Shown here piece after piece: positions 10,680 to 23,881 of a stretch of 64,000 nt of DNA; the stretch's first letter is position 1, and each line of letters starts with the position of its first letter. Under the pieces are notes generated by a model. It worked only from the letters and a program-made list of their open reading frames with translations, had not been told where the DNA came from and did not search any database. Source of the stretch: Circinella umbellata (taxonomy: Eukaryota > Mucoromycota > Mucoromycetes > Mucorales > Lichtheimiaceae); assembly GCA_025093555.1 (NCBI GenBank), contig JAIWNF010000005.1:1054001-1118000 (forward strand), in the 5' to 3' direction. Position numbers and translations under genes: made by a program.

Positions 10680-11650
10680 ATGTGAAAAGTAATACTTCTA
10701 CGATCACTATGATTATTATTTGGTATTGAAGGTATAATAATGGTTTAGAAGTAGGTGATGATGATGATGATGATGAGCTGGATAATGGGCGACTATTATT
10801 AATAATGGTACTATTATTACTATCGATATTACGAACAGCAGAATCGATATGTTGTGAATTATATTATACTGGCGCTTCTTTTGCATAGTTATCAATTGCA
10901 TTTGTTACTAAACTTCTATTCGAGAACAGTCAATCTACATTTATATGATACTGTACCGTTTGATTCGTTTCAAAATAAATTAAAGTATTTTATATTAACG
11001 TGAGAAGTATTATCCAAATATTGACGGACATGGTAATCAAACTCTTCTGAAGATAGCCATGGATTGGGTAACGATGACGACACTGAATATTGAATGATGA
11101 GAATCATAAGACTGGACATATAGGACTACTGTATTACTATAGCCTTCTGACAAAAAGCTTGGTTTAATGTAAACAACGAGTAAAGTTAATAAAAGCTCGG
11201 TCACTTGCTGAGAGACTAAAGTATGTCGAAGAAGGATCAGTAGAAGCACTGTTCGGAATACCTGTATATTGGTGTGTTTATCTATGATTATGTTCTCACA
11301 TGGGACCACCGAGATTAGGATTAGTATTTTTGGAAATTATTATTATGTAATATTATTATTATTCCACTCTCCCGATATCACACTGGATTATGATTTCAGA
11401 AGTAAGGTACTTCTATTATCACAATGAAATTATTGCTACTGCTATCAATTGGTTAAATATTTATTTCATCAATATTCGTATGGCTTCTATGTCGACTGAC
11501 AGCTGTAAATGGTCTATTAATAACTGACGCTCGGGGTGCTGGTATCAATGATATTGCATCATGTTGTGATCGATTACTACTTCTATTACGACAGTCAGGG
11601 GTTAAAAAAAGACGATAAAAACATACAACGCACAAACATAAGCTCAAAGT
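10680..11650 (-). pseudogene. Degenerate Ser/Asn-rich protein gene
   Basis: Read on the minus strand from about 11650, coding-like pieces follow one another with in-frame stops and frame changes: PAPRASVINRPFTAVSRHRS, then PIDSSSNNFI, then TGIPNSASTDPSSTYFSLSA, then LPNPWLSSEEFDYHVRQYLD, then NIDSNNSTIINNSRP with a poly-Ser run. The composition matches the Ser/Asn-rich regulators elsewhere in the window, which supports a decayed gene over chance. At least five stops (for example after GGPM and after NIDEINI) rule out a functional product unless several unrecognised introns exist. A plus-strand reading looks protein-like in one short stretch (near 11010-11060), so the strand is likely but not certain. 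It lies divergent to the bZIP gene, about 380 bases away. Confidence 0.45.
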
Positions 11651-12028
11651 TAGGAAAACAAAATTACTGGCATAAATTTATTTTCCAGGCAACACAAATA
11701 ATTTGGGAAAAAAAACCTGTATTATATGACCCAACAACCCTTTTTTTTATACATGTATAATAATCATGTTGCAAAAAAAAATAAAAAAAAAATATGCGGA
11801 GCTTTTCATTAAGTAAAACAATAAAATAAAAACGGGGAAAGGGCCACCCAACTTAAAATTTCTCGTACAAATACACAAAATCAACATTATTTTTTATTTT
11901 TCTTTTTAAACACTCTTCACTTCTCTTATTCTTCTTTTACTTTTTTCCACTCTTTTTATTTCAGTTCTTCTTGTTCAAGTATTTTTTTTAACCTCTCAAA
12001 AAAAAAATATATTATTTAATGAGATAAT

Positions 12029-13457
12029 ATGCTTACTGCAACTTCAAACACAGCTAATAATAGTAATAATAACAATAGTAGTTACTTTGATACTACTATG
12101 ACAACGACGACGACGACGACAAACAGCACTTCATCGACATCGCCTAATGACATGTTGACCACAACAACGCAACCACATAGTAACCACTTCTATCATTCAA
12201 ATAATAATCGTAAGTGATTATTTATTGTTTTTACTATTAGCACAGACAATTTTTTTTTTATAAAAAAGGGGAAAAAACAAACTCTTATATTAAATTATTG
12301 ATACTACTGTTTTTTTAGCTCCTTCACTTACAACCTCCTCGACTATTACAACAACAACAACAGCTTCGGGAAATCCTTCTCCATCTTCCTTACCACCTAC
12401 GTATGCCACATTGCCACGAACAACTAAATTGGAAGAAGAACCCAATCCATTTGAACAAAGTTTTTCAAAACCAGTCTTACCACCTGTATCTTCTATTGAA
12501 AGTCCAGGCCTTCATAAGACCACATTGTGGGATTCTTTACGAGCTGGTCCCTTATCTCCTTCCATGCTATTGGGCCCTGCTGGAAATAAACAACGTACAT
12601 CAACATCATCTTCATTATCTTCAACATCTTCAATATCTTCGACTACTTCATCTGCAGGTGAAGGAATCATAACATCGAATCATCATAGTTATACAGGTAA
12701 AAAAAAAAAAGTCATCTCATTATTTACACATATAAAAATAACAACAACAAAAAACTCAAAAATTGGGAATGTTAGGATTTGTAAAATACAATAATCATCA
12801 TCAACATGCTGTTACAGTGAACCGTGCACAACACCAAAGTCCGTCTGTGAAACGTATGCATACTGAACCAACTCTGGAAAGCATTCATCTTCGCCAACAA
12901 AATGGAGATAATGATTCTGATGATTATGATAATGATTTTGAAAGACCTGATATAAAACGTAGAACACAATCCAGTACCACACCTTCGACTAGTAACACTT
13001 TAATGGATGATGAAGAAAAGCGTAAAAACTTTTTAGAAAGAAACAGATTAGGTAATGCCTCGGTCATAATGATTTAATACTTGTAGCAACAAAAAATTTA
13101 ATTGGCTAACTATTTTTATACTTTAATTGATGTGTAGCGGCACTGAAATGTCGTCAAAGAAAGAAACAATGGTTACAAAACCTTCAAGACAAAGTGGAAT
13201 ATTTATCAACAGATAATGAACAATTACAAATGCAAAATAATGCATTACGTGAACAATTGATTGAATTAAAATCCATGTTGTTAGTACATAAAACATGCCC
13301 TGTGAATTCAGAAGCTGTTATTGATGCAATAAATCGTCCTATACCAGGAAGCAGTAATATCATGCGACAACAACAACAACAATATCATCATTCAACAACT
13401 TCTATACATTTTCCATCTAATGCTTCACACAGATTCTCATCTTATTCTCGAGATTAA
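12029..13457 (+). CDS. Atf1/CREB-type bZIP transcription factor
   Basis: Nuclear stress-type regulator expected to bind TGACGT sites as a dimer. Exons 12029-12209, 12319-12696, 12818-13051, 13138-13457 give 370 residues with exact phases. Residues 1-75 are Asn/Thr/Ser-rich. NPFEQSF (102-108) and LWDSLRAGPLSPSMLLGP (129-146) match the conserved N-terminal Aft1 region of fission yeast Atf1 and filamentous-fungal AtfA. The basic region ERNRLAALKCRQRKKQW (260-276) is split by the last intron. The leucine zipper follows (WLQNLQDKVEYL through QLIELKSMLL), and the tail has Gln and His runs. In Atf1-type proteins MAP-kinase S/TP sites lie in the N-terminal half; SP and TP pairs such as PLSPSM are visible here. 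The family call is secure. Which of the several Atf paralogues of this group it is cannot be told. Confidence 0.93.
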
Positions 13458-14492
13458 TTAATACCATCATCAAAAGTTTCTTTATTTTTTCAGATTTCTC
13501 TCTTTTTTTCTTATAAAAAAAACGCTCTGGTTGTTTATACTATTATTATTATTATTCCTTTTTTTTATAAATGTTTTGTCTTCTTTGAAACAGCCCTGCA
13601 TATATTTTTTTCTATTAACATTGAGAATTTTTACACACTCAGACAAACAAATAACCTGAAAAATAAAAAGTATTCATCTTCATTTAGTTGACTCTTAGTA
13701 ATATAAACTAGCTTCTTATTTTAGTATAATAGTAATTGCTATGGACCAAAATAATAACAAAGTTTAAGTAGATTTATAATATATAAATGCCTTATGTTTA
13801 AACTATTATCAAATAAACTAATTGTGTGGGGTGAAACCTCACTCTCCCTCTTACTTTCGTTCATGTAGTAGTAAAAACCAAAAACCAAAGTATATAACAT
13901 CCATCTTGCAAGTCAAACCCTATTTTCTTAAAGCTCCATGAAATAAAAACTCTTGGGAGTCAGGGGCTGGGAGAAGGTCATGACGATAAAGATATAATAC
14001 ATTTTCTACATCACACCATCTATATAGATAAATTGATGATGCTCTATATGCTTATGATCACGAGTAAAAGAAAATCTCCTAATTGAATAAAAATGAGATT
14101 ACGTCAACGTTTGGCGTTTATGAGATGAAGAATAACTGAGAAAAAAGGGAGGAGGAGAAGACGGAATAGATACATCAGTGTAAAATAAAAGAGGAGGGTT
14201 AAATAAGAAATAAAAAGAATAATCAAGGAGTGTATATATAATATATGCTTTCTTATATCTATATAAATATATATAGATTGATTACGCGTACGTATTATTT
14301 ATACAAAATATTCTAATAAATGGCATCTATATTATTTTTATTTATAACTCTTCTTATTATATTAAGGTTCCTGAATATTAGTAATACATAAGAACAGCCC
14401 TTCCCTTGACCCCCATCCCCCTTTTTATCACGTCCTATCTAAATGACAGTGGTAGATCAATAAACAGGGTCTATAATATACATAAATCCTCT
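13458..14492. other. Convergent intergenic region
   Basis: 3' flanks of the bZIP gene and of the hydrolase gene. ATT repeats lie near 13538-13555, TA runs near 14230-14275 and an isolated ACGCGT at 14284-14289. No coding signal found. Confidence 0.5.
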
Positions 14493-15910
14493 CTAATCTT
14501 TTGAACCCACAAAGTCGATCAAGTATTTCATGAATACATCAGGTTTTTCGGCATGCACTAGATGATTGAGAGAGAATGAAAAGTTTTAGCGTGTTTTTAA
14601 TACACAGATAATAATATTACACATATAAATAAGAACTTTGTTCAATCTCCCCACATTATTGTTATCCATTAATTAATCATCCGCCCATTAAAAAAAAAGA
14701 ATATAACATAATGGAAAAAGCATTATCCATAATTGATAAAAGCAAAAATAATATTATATAACCTACCCCAATGACCAGCGTTTTCGACAACATCAATCCG
14801 ATGATCGGGAAACATGGCCTTTAATTCGTCAGGATACTGTTGTAAAGGTTTACAATAATTGCTATTACCACCAGCAATAAATTGAGTGGGACCTGGGTAT
14901 TGACCCTCGCCCTTGGTAAAATCGCCCACATGACCCAATGCTTTTCCCAAAATATCATAAGGGATACGGAATTTATAGTGACCATCCGATTGTCGTTTTA
15001 AATTAGTCAAAATAAACATACGAATACCCATATCTGGTTCGAATTCTTGTAATATTTCATCAGCTTGACTTTGTTTTTTTACATTAGCTTGATCGATTTT
15101 ACGCATAGCATCAATATAAGATGCAAAATCATTCGATAAGGGTAATGAAAAGGGAGCGATATCTACAACGACGAGCTTTTTAACAAGTTGTGGATGTTGT
15201 AATGCCGTTGCCATAACTACTTTACCGCCCCTATAATGAAACATATTTTATTGTTTTTATGAATATCAAGTCGGTACATATTTGATAAGATTTCTTCACT
15301 TTTCTCCTCGCCCACTTTTCTCTCAACCTTTTACCTAATTTATCCTTTTTACCTCACTTTCTTCGCTTATTTTTTGTAATAATATACTTACATGGAATGA
15401 CCCAGTAGAATAGGGTTTTCGAGTTTATGATGTTCCATAAAAGCAACTAAATCATTGGCCATAGCGTCATAAGTATGCAATTCGGCATGAGGACTATCAA
15501 GACAAAAAACAAGGTTTTAATTAGTATTTTTTTTTTTTTTTCGGCAGTAATGACTTTTCCAGCTTGTTATTTACCTCTCGCCATGATTTCTCATATCCTA
15601 TATATATACAACATATATTGTTAACAAAATTCACGAAAAAAAAGAGAAAATGAATCATTCAACTCACAAGTGTATAAATGTCCCGAGATAATCGTTGACT
15701 CATTGAACGGGCAAGACTTCTCCAATTCTGTTTAGATCCAAATAATCCATGACATACAATAAGGGGGGCATTATGGCTCGTCTGGTTTTTTTCTGAAGTT
15801 GGATATTTGGTGTAAGAAAGTGGGACAGTTAATGAAGGTGAATTGGCTGACCAAGTTTTAATTGCTGAACTTGTTGAAAATGAACGACGGAATAGTGATT
15901 GACGTAACAT
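14493..15910 (-). CDS. ABHD11/Imo32-like mitochondrial alpha/beta hydrolase
   Basis: Serine hydrolase of the ABHD11 group, expected in the mitochondrial matrix. Exons on the minus strand: 15910-15668, 15597-15575, 15493-15392, 15230-14767, 14557-14493; 298 residues, all phases exact. Exon 2 is only 23 nt. The N-terminus (MLRQSLFRRSFSTSSAIKTW) is Arg/Ser-rich without acids, as in a mitochondrial presequence. Then come PLIVCHGLFGSKQNWRSLAR (oxyanion region), DMRNHGESPHAE, the nucleophile elbow GHSMGG with Ser122 (split by an intron), and NAGHWVHAEKPDVF with the catalytic His276. GPTQFIAGGNSNY aligns with the GGNS region of the family. ABHD11 proteins lack a simple acid at this position, so its absence is not damage. 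The length matches the family. Substrate unknown. Confidence 0.92.
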
Positions 15911-17649
15911 TATAAAATATACAAAGAAAGATAAAAAAGGGAATGATATATGTAATTAATTTATAATAGTCAACGATTTAGTAGAATCCATACTCAGGCA
16001 GTCGGGACAAGGTTTCTGTCTGAGGGAAAGAACACCATTTAGAGATTTAAGATTAATTGTTTATTGAACTCAATAAAGTTATGACTTGAAAAATCCCATG
16101 AAAGAAAAGAGATCTGCAAGTCCCTGCATCAATCAATCTGGGGAATACCTCACACCATTTGATATCACTAAAGTTTCTGGACAAATACCACGCTATTTAT
16201 GTAACACACCTAGATAACAAAAAGAGGAATTATCAAATACAACTGTTAGTAATCTCAAAACAGTAACATCTATTGACCATGAACTATCTAGTTAGGAATA
16301 GTTATACTATATACTTCGTAAAAAGGTTAATATGGTTTATAATAGATATCAGCGTCATTTCTCAAGCATAATTACGAAAAAAATGAAGTATTGATTTGAT
16401 GCATGTCTAAACTATATTTGAAAATAGAAGGACCTGGTTTCGAATGAGTTTCACAATCTCACTAAAAAAATAGATCATTTAACCTGTTTAATATTTAATA
16501 TATATAACCATAATAATTGTTGAAGGTTTCTTGGACAAGATAATTTCTTACATATTTTTTTTATTGATTCTGGACAACTGCAAGCCAACTAAAATGATAG
16601 ATGTGTCATGTAGCAACACCTTCATTCATAATTTCTATAGATATATGTAATAGCGTGTTACTATTGTATTTTATAATCTTGGTATCATTTGCTAATAACA
16701 AAAAAAAAATATTACGATCACTACTAGGAAATGTGACAACCTTTTTTTTTTTAGCTCAAGATTATATATATAATATATAAGATGAACGCCACTAGATCGT
16801 GATAGAAAACTTCTCAGGCATATGTTGCAGTACTGTATATATTTAATACTATGCTCTGACAGCAAATATTATAATCTACTATTAGTAAATATATTTGCGT
16901 TAATGGTTTCGGTTATTGGGTTTTCCGCTATTTCCACTGTCGAAGACCAACACATACTTCCAATTTTATACAACGCCCTGTATCACAAAAAAAGTATCAA
17001 TAACTTTAGCTTAAAAAACCTCAATTCTAGCAAAGATAAAGAAAAGACAGGGATAAAAGAAATTATTTAGGCAAAATCAGGCCATACAAAGTATTATTTG
17101 TGGATATGGGAAGCCAGAATACTATGTGAAACGGATAATTGGTTTTATAAATGAAGTATTCGGATTTTTGTGTACTGAGGCCAATTAAGTAAAAGAATTC
17201 AAAGAAAGTTAAGCTCAAATTGCATATGTAAAAAAAAAGACCATATATAATGCAATTATTGATACATTTGTATACAATGGAATATTTATATAAAAAGGAA
17301 TGGGAAGTGATGCTAATAATGAAAAACAAATACATAATAATAATAATAATAATAATAAGCCATATAATAAAGTCGGTAATATAATGTGGGGTAATACAAT
17401 ATTTATAATGTGGTAGTTACTGGTTGCTAGTAGTAATATTTATAGTGAAAATTTACATGTAATGGAATAAAAAAAGGGATGCCCTCGAAAATGTTTATAA
17501 TATATATAAGCGTGTATTTATAAGCTATGGAATATTAATAAAAAAAAGTCATGATGCGCGTATGAGGGAGTGTGTAAAATATGAATATGCTTTCTGTAAT
17601 AAATAAAATTAAAAATGCCAAAAAAAAAAAAGAAAAGAAAAAGAGGTAA
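15911..17649. other. Intergenic, nothing recognised
   Basis: The left end is the likely promoter of the hydrolase gene. The remainder is A/T-rich with ATT/TAA repeats near 17336-17360. Short frames at 16822-17070 and 17063-17335 show only hydrophobic or low-complexity composition and are not called. Confidence 0.5.
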
Positions 17650-19472
17650 TCAAGAAGTTTCCATCGGTTCTGGGTCAGGTATAATATTTTGTTCTTTGGG
17701 TGACAATGCTGGTGATATAGGTGATGTACTCTTATTATCATCATCAGATACAGATGTCATTATAACATCTTTATCCGACAATGCTGCCGGTGAAGGTGAT
17801 TTGGTAATTGAAGAGAAAGAAGGTGAAGGTGAAGGAGAAGCCGCTTCAGTATTTTTAGCCATGGCTGCTTGTGCTGCTTTTCGATTTAAAGCAGCGGTAG
17901 CTTTTGCTTTTGCTGTAGATTTTGTAGATCGTGTAGCAGTCAATTCTTTCCATACAAAACATGAATTACCAGCAATATGGGTCTTTGGTTTTCTTCCCCG
18001 TTTCTTTTTAGGCATTTGTAATACTGTATCCATGTCTGAACTCGTGAAGGCTGCCATTGATCCATCCATAACATCATTTGCTGCATTTGATGTTAATGTA
18101 TTGTTGGATGATGCTTGCGTAGCACTGGTATTATTATTGGATTCTCCACTACCATTATTACTATCAGTAGGCGCATTGACAGTCCATACCTACAAATTTC
18201 GTTTTGGATGAATATTTTTGCTTTGATACACTCTGTTACAAAAAAAAATGATTGATATCAAATACAAAATTAAAAACTTACTGTTGGTTGCAAAAATGTA
18301 AAACCGCCTTGCCAAGCTGGTTCACGCATGTTTGGAGGACGACCTCGACGACGTTTGAGAATTGGTTCACCAGATGCTGTAAATAATATTTGGGTTGATG
18401 GGGCTGGAAGTGATTTTTCATTATTTTTAGAGACAGTTAATGCCGGTACAGCTTTTGTACTGACCGTTGAAGTGGTTGAAGAAGACGATACTGTTCTTGA
18501 ATGTGAAAGTTCTGGTTCAGGAGGTGATTGTGGTGATGAAATAATGTCATTACTGTTCATCGTAGCAGTCATTGATGGCGATACATGACTTTTATTGTAA
18601 AGTGAAGAGCTGGAGGATGTTGGTGATGGAATTTGAGCAGGAGATGTTACTGTTGTTGCTGTGGTAGGAGTAGTAGAAAGATCATTATGATTACACTGGT
18701 TATAATGCTGATGTGTAGGAAGAGGTCGTGAAACAGTCGCAGACGACGTTACTGATATAGAAGAATGTTGGTGTTGGTATTGTTTATGTTGATGTTGGTG
18801 AGGATAATGATAAGAATGATGATATGGATGTTGTTGCATTTGCTGTTGAGATAAAGCACCCGTTGAAGAATAAAGCTGTTGTGATTGTGGTTGAGGTGAA
18901 ACGCTTGAACGATAATGTTGATGTTGTGTATTATGCTGAGGATGATGAGAATCCTTACTATTGTAATAATTGTTATTGCTGTCATAAGGAGGCTGTGAGC
19001 TTAGTTCTTGTTGTTGTTGATTCATAGCCCAAGGAGCAACTTCTGACGGGGGTTGTTGGTGAGTTCGAAGCGGTCTTGGCGGATCCATCCCCTGAAGCGG
19101 TGGTAATGAAGCTGCATTATTATCATGATCATTTTTATTACTATTTGTGGTAGTAATAGTAGTATTTGGAACTGGTAACGGAGATGGAGGTGACGGAGAT
19201 AAAGGAGAAGGTGGATGCTGTCGAGTAGAAACATAACCAGAAGTCTTATGGCAATCAATCAATGGAAGACCAGGACTTAAATATTTATCTTTCTGTTGAT
19301 GAAATGGAAATGATATTGATGGTCGTGGCGATACAGGAGAGGCAGGCGTTAAATTTACATTTAATCCTGTTGAAGTTGTTGTTTGTTCACTATTTTCCTT
19401 TTGTTGTGGATTTGCAGGTGGAGAAGATGGATGTAATAGATGAGAAATTGGTGGTAGCGTTGGTTGTTGCAT
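17650..19472 (-). CDS. Double AT-hook, low-complexity nuclear protein
   Basis: Exon 1 19472-18282 and exon 2 18189-17650 join through GTAAGT...GTAG in phase (576 residues). I start at 19472 (MQQPTLPPISHLLHPSSPP). An in-frame ATG 60 bases upstream would add a Leu-rich stretch that looks like translated leader. Residues 1-350 are Pro/Gln/His/Ser/Thr low complexity with many SP and TP pairs. Two AT-hooks are visible: KRRRGRPPN (about 370) and KKKRGRKPK (about 458). Each is followed within 25 residues by an aromatic patch (GGFTFLQPTVW; GNSCFVWKEL). AT-hooks bind the minor groove of AT-rich DNA, so a chromatin or transcription role is likely. The intron lies between the two hook modules. No other domain seen and no orthologue recognised. 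Confidence 0.8.
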
Positions 19473-20910
19473 ATTTTGATATATATATGTTTTACGAAAT
19501 AATAATAATAATAATAAAATAGGATTAAACAAAAAGGAAAGAAGAAAAGAAAAAGAAAAGAAAACTAAAAAAGAAAATTATAATTTACCAGGTAAAAGAA
19601 GGAAAAAAAAGAGTTAAAAAAAAAAGAAACCCAGGATTTATACCAAATATGAAGAAAATGAGATTTCCAGACCAGTACAGCCAAAAAGAACTACAAGAAG
19701 GATTCTATACCCAATCAAAATTAAAGTACCGTTTCCGTCTCTTCTCATACTTCTCGAGCTTTTTTTTATGGTTGTGTGCTATTGTGATGTGGTACATCCT
19801 CACTTTCTCACTATACCATTTCCCTCACTTCTTATTGCCCCCCCCCCCGAAAAATTTATCAAACACCTTCTTTTTACTTCTTTATAACTCTATCTTCCTT
19901 ATTCATACTACTTATACCTTTCCAGCGCATTATTATTACTTTTGCTCACTTCGTTTATTTTGTTTGTTTATTTATTTATCCTGAATCTCTTAATCAACGT
20001 GTACTAGATGTTTTGACATCAATGAATAATATATATATATATATATATATACAAAGAGCCACTAAATTATTTATTGCTTTCTGAGAGAAAAGGCATCGAT
20101 AGGGGCAAATGATGAAGTAGCCGTCATAATATTTCCTTTTATTCTTTTTAAATTATTTATTAAAGATTATGTGATCAAGAAAAAAAAAGTTTATATCAAT
20201 TATTTTTTATATGTATTAAAGTTTTCCAGTCAAAAGTATAATAATAATCATTTATTCAGTAGTACGCAGGAACAATTGGGAACGTAAATCATCTTTTTAA
20301 GGCAATCTTCACATGTTCAATCATGACATTTTAAAGAATGTATTTATATCGAGGCGCAAGATCATTTTATAATCACAAAATATACAAGATATAAAAATCT
20401 ACAGAAAAGTAAGAAACAATGTTGAAGCAAAACGTAAAATTACTTTTGTATTGCTTAATTGGTTAATCCAGATGTAAAATGCATCATAGTAACTTTTCTA
20501 TTTGTATTATCAATCATAAATTATTTTTATGCTTTTAAGAAAAATCTCGGTAAAGACAAATTTAGAGAGATAAAGATGATCGACAAATAATAAAAGATTT
20601 GCTATATACAAATATGTAGGTGGCGAGAAGGCTGAGTTGGGGGGCCCCATTTTAGACAAGCTGAGAGGCTGATAATCTGAGTTATACATTTTATTTATTT
20701 ATTTTTTTGGTATTACCATTTAAGCCCGCAAGAGAAAAATAAACTTAAATAAGTATTTTTTGGAGTTTATGATAAGTTGTGTTACAACTTTATATAACAC
20801 AATATAAACATCGCTATATATATACATATTTCTTCTTGTCAATCTGATTTATAAAGCAGCATTATTGACATGACTTTGCTGAAACAAAAAGGTACACACA
20901 ATTTTAACAT

Positions 20911-20950
<40 letters not shown>

Positions 20951-23881
20951 AAAAACCGCATGGAGCCAAAGGAAAGTAAAGCTGTTTTATGATAATCCAA
21001 TTCTGCGGCGTTTGATGTTCTATTATGATCATAAACAACATTTTTATAAACACTATGGGAACTACTATATTTTCATTATGAATCAACAATAACAAATGAA
21101 TAAAATTGTGACAGTATCTTCAAGACTTTTTTTAGTTGCCAAGACATAACAAATAATATTAGATAAATAAATATAATCACTTAGCAACCAAAATATAATG
21201 TGAAAAATCCTGTCCATAAGAGGAGAACAAATGATCTAAAATATTGTTATATGCCGAAATCAAAGTTTTAATACATAAAACGACCGTTTTGCCGGACAAC
21301 AACAGAAAATTTATTTGGAGAAAGAGAACATCAAGAAACTGTATATGGAAGCCGACGCTTCTTTTTTTTATATATATATATAAAAAACCAAGAGAATTTT
21401 GTCGCTTTTCTATTTTATGTGTATAATAGCTCAAATGTGTATAACATACGCTAATAAAAAAAACCACGAATATAATGCACATGTACCCAGGACCCGGGGT
21501 TACTCATATTTTTTTAATGGAAATATAGGAAAAAATGGTTATAAAAGGGGAAATTGAAAAACGAGGCTTATAATATGCTTCATATACAATCTCATTATTG
21601 CCTTTTTCTTTAATTTCTTTACCTTATTTGATGATATATTATCATTCAAAAGAGAAAAAGGACGATAAAAAAAAGTGTGTGTAAGTTCTTTACCTTTTTT
21701 TTTTCTTCTGGTTACTTTTCCATACTATTATTGATTCATAATATAAATATCCAAAACTCGGAGTATAATATTTGTCACCATAAATAACAATCTCACCACA
21801 CTATAATTCTGAGCGTATAATATGCCATTAGGTTGTATTCAACACATTGGTGCATATCTATATAAAGGTTTTTTTAGGAGGCAAGGCTGAACCTGACTAA
21901 TTTTACCAGATTTGGAATTAAAAAGAATTCTGTGCTCGCTAGGATATACATTTTTTCTATTTTGCTCAACTGACTTGCCATAATAAGATGTATTACACAA
22001 ATGAAATATTTAGGAAAAAAAGAAAGATCAGGACAGTCTGTACGCTCTAAAATGTCACCTTAAAGGAGAAACGGAGTTTTTGGGGGTCCTTTCTAATGAT
22101 TTTTACACACTAGATCCAAGTGCCTTTTTTTTTATTCAGGCAAGTATAATTTTCATTTCTATATATACCATATACTCGCTCTATTTTTCTCGTTTAACAC
22201 TTGAATAGGTTTTTTATTACTCTTAGAAGCTATACTTTTGTTTTGTTTTTTTGTTTACTATTGAAGTGCTGATAATATTGATACTCACTTTTGTTTTTAT
22301 GTGTTGAGTGAATTGAAATATTCAAAGTTTGGACTGTACAAAATAAGTATGAGCTATTATTTTGAAAACAAAATACATTTTTAATAAGCATAGTGGCCTT
22401 AAAGCCAATTCATGATAACCAAAACAATAACACGGCTATAATATATCCGAGCCAAGAAAACTTCAAACGTTATATATACGTATTTTATTTAGAAATGCAT
22501 TTTTGTTGCTAAAATAGTTCCAACTTATATTTAGCCAACCAATACAAACACCAGAAATAGCAAGAATGCTGAACGATTAGTCAAACATATGAAAATAAAA
22601 GAGCCACAATAGGTATAAACAAATTGGCTAAATAGAAAGTCTATAGACCACCACTATATTGCAAATGTGGGTGCGTTTCTATTGTTACCGGATATTAATT
22701 AAGGAGAGGGTAACACACTATTTTTTTTGTTGTATACAAAAGTAGATAATAGATACGTCCATGGCTTGTAATATCGTTTCAAATATTAATTAAACTATAT
22801 ACACAATATCATCTCCTATTTTTGTATGATTACTCTCTGATGATGTTCACTAGGCTTATACTATCTGTAAAATATTACCAAACAGACGTATGAAAGTATT
22901 TTCTATATAAAAAGATGCATACTATGTCTTTTATAAAGCTCCTCTAAATAATATCAAGTTTTCTTCCTTCTATTAATTTAATTGGTGTATTAGTAATCAC
23001 ACCATCTCAATAAATTTTACTGTTAATCTCTCCTTACTTTCTTGTATTATCTGTTTGTCTACCTTTTTTTTACATTATGACGTATTCTTTACTGTAATAT
23101 TGAGTAGTAAATATCTGCATAACTTGTATTAATCCAGCATTAGAATTTTTGACAAGCGTGGAATAATAATAATAAAAAAACTACAATAACAATAACAATG
23201 CATAATTTAAGGAGTTGTTGCTACTTTATAGCCAGCTTTTTATTATATTGTTGACTTACACGACGATAGAATGACGTGAGATCATAAGAGCTCTTCCAAA
23301 CGAGTAATAAAAGTTCCACTGTAAGCTTACAACTTTTAGCCGAGCTCTTGGAAGAACTTTATACTGAAGTGATTATTTTAAAATAGAAGATTGATATGCA
23401 CCATTGACATTGACGTAAACTTGGTAAATATCTGTGTAAACTATATAATATGTAGCTAACATGCTTTTTAAAAATTAGATAGATGGCAATTCTAACTCTT
23501 GAAAATATGCTTATAAAAAGCTAAAACGATTCCGAGGCATTGGTGTAATTGAACAGCCAAAAGAAACACTCTTTGACAAAAAATAATTACAGTAATCAAA
23601 TCATCGCTATTCCACCTCCCAGCGTCGTCATCAATAAGTAAAACCAATAATAATAATAGTAATAATAGAGATAGAGATAGAGGTAGTAATAAAAGCAGTC
23701 AAAAAATACTTCTTCTACCCGCAAATTAGAGCCTTCGCATCGGTAGCAGATAATGAAAACAACATAGGCAAAGGTAAGAATAGCACCTACCAAAACCACC
23801 AAAAAAATATAATATTATCATTCTAGCCATACAGCAACATTAAACCTTTACTAGAACAGTAAAAGTAGATCTAAGGCATGT
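19473..23881. other. Gene-poor AT-rich stretch (4.4 kb)
   Basis: 19473-20000 is the leader and promoter side of the AT-hook gene (C9-10 run near 19841). A G6C4 patch lies near 20640-20646. Minus-strand frames at 21177-21482 and 23596-23802 contain hydrophobic, protein-like pieces but no domain. The stretch has TA, poly-T and CT tracts. I see no intact gene. Confidence 0.5.
20913..20949. repeat. Homopolymer T37
   Basis: Thirty-seven consecutive T, followed by gaaaaaccgc. On the minus strand it reads as a poly-A tract, as at the 3' end of a retroposed transcript. No target-site duplication or recognisable gene body is evident beside it. Length in the assembly may be inexact. Confidence 0.85.

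Noticed and set aside
18328..19522. Plus-strand ORFs across the AT-hook gene
   Set aside because: Antisense shadows of repetitive Gln/His/Ser codons in the real minus-strand gene.
19473..19532. Upstream ATG extending the AT-hook protein by 20 residues
   Set aside because: The extension is a translated ATT repeat (poly-Leu) and looks like 5' UTR.
19649..19984. 111-codon ORF opposite the AT-hook gene's leader
   Set aside because: Mostly Leu/Phe/Tyr from T/C-rich promoter sequence; coding bias absent.
20630..20650. GGGGGGCCCC patch as a transposon end or origin
   Set aside because: No matching inverted copy or flanking duplication found.
23596..23802. Hydrophobic minus-strand ORF, possible membrane peptide
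   Set aside because: The Tyr/Leu run comes from a TAATAG-type repeat and nothing around it supports a gene.
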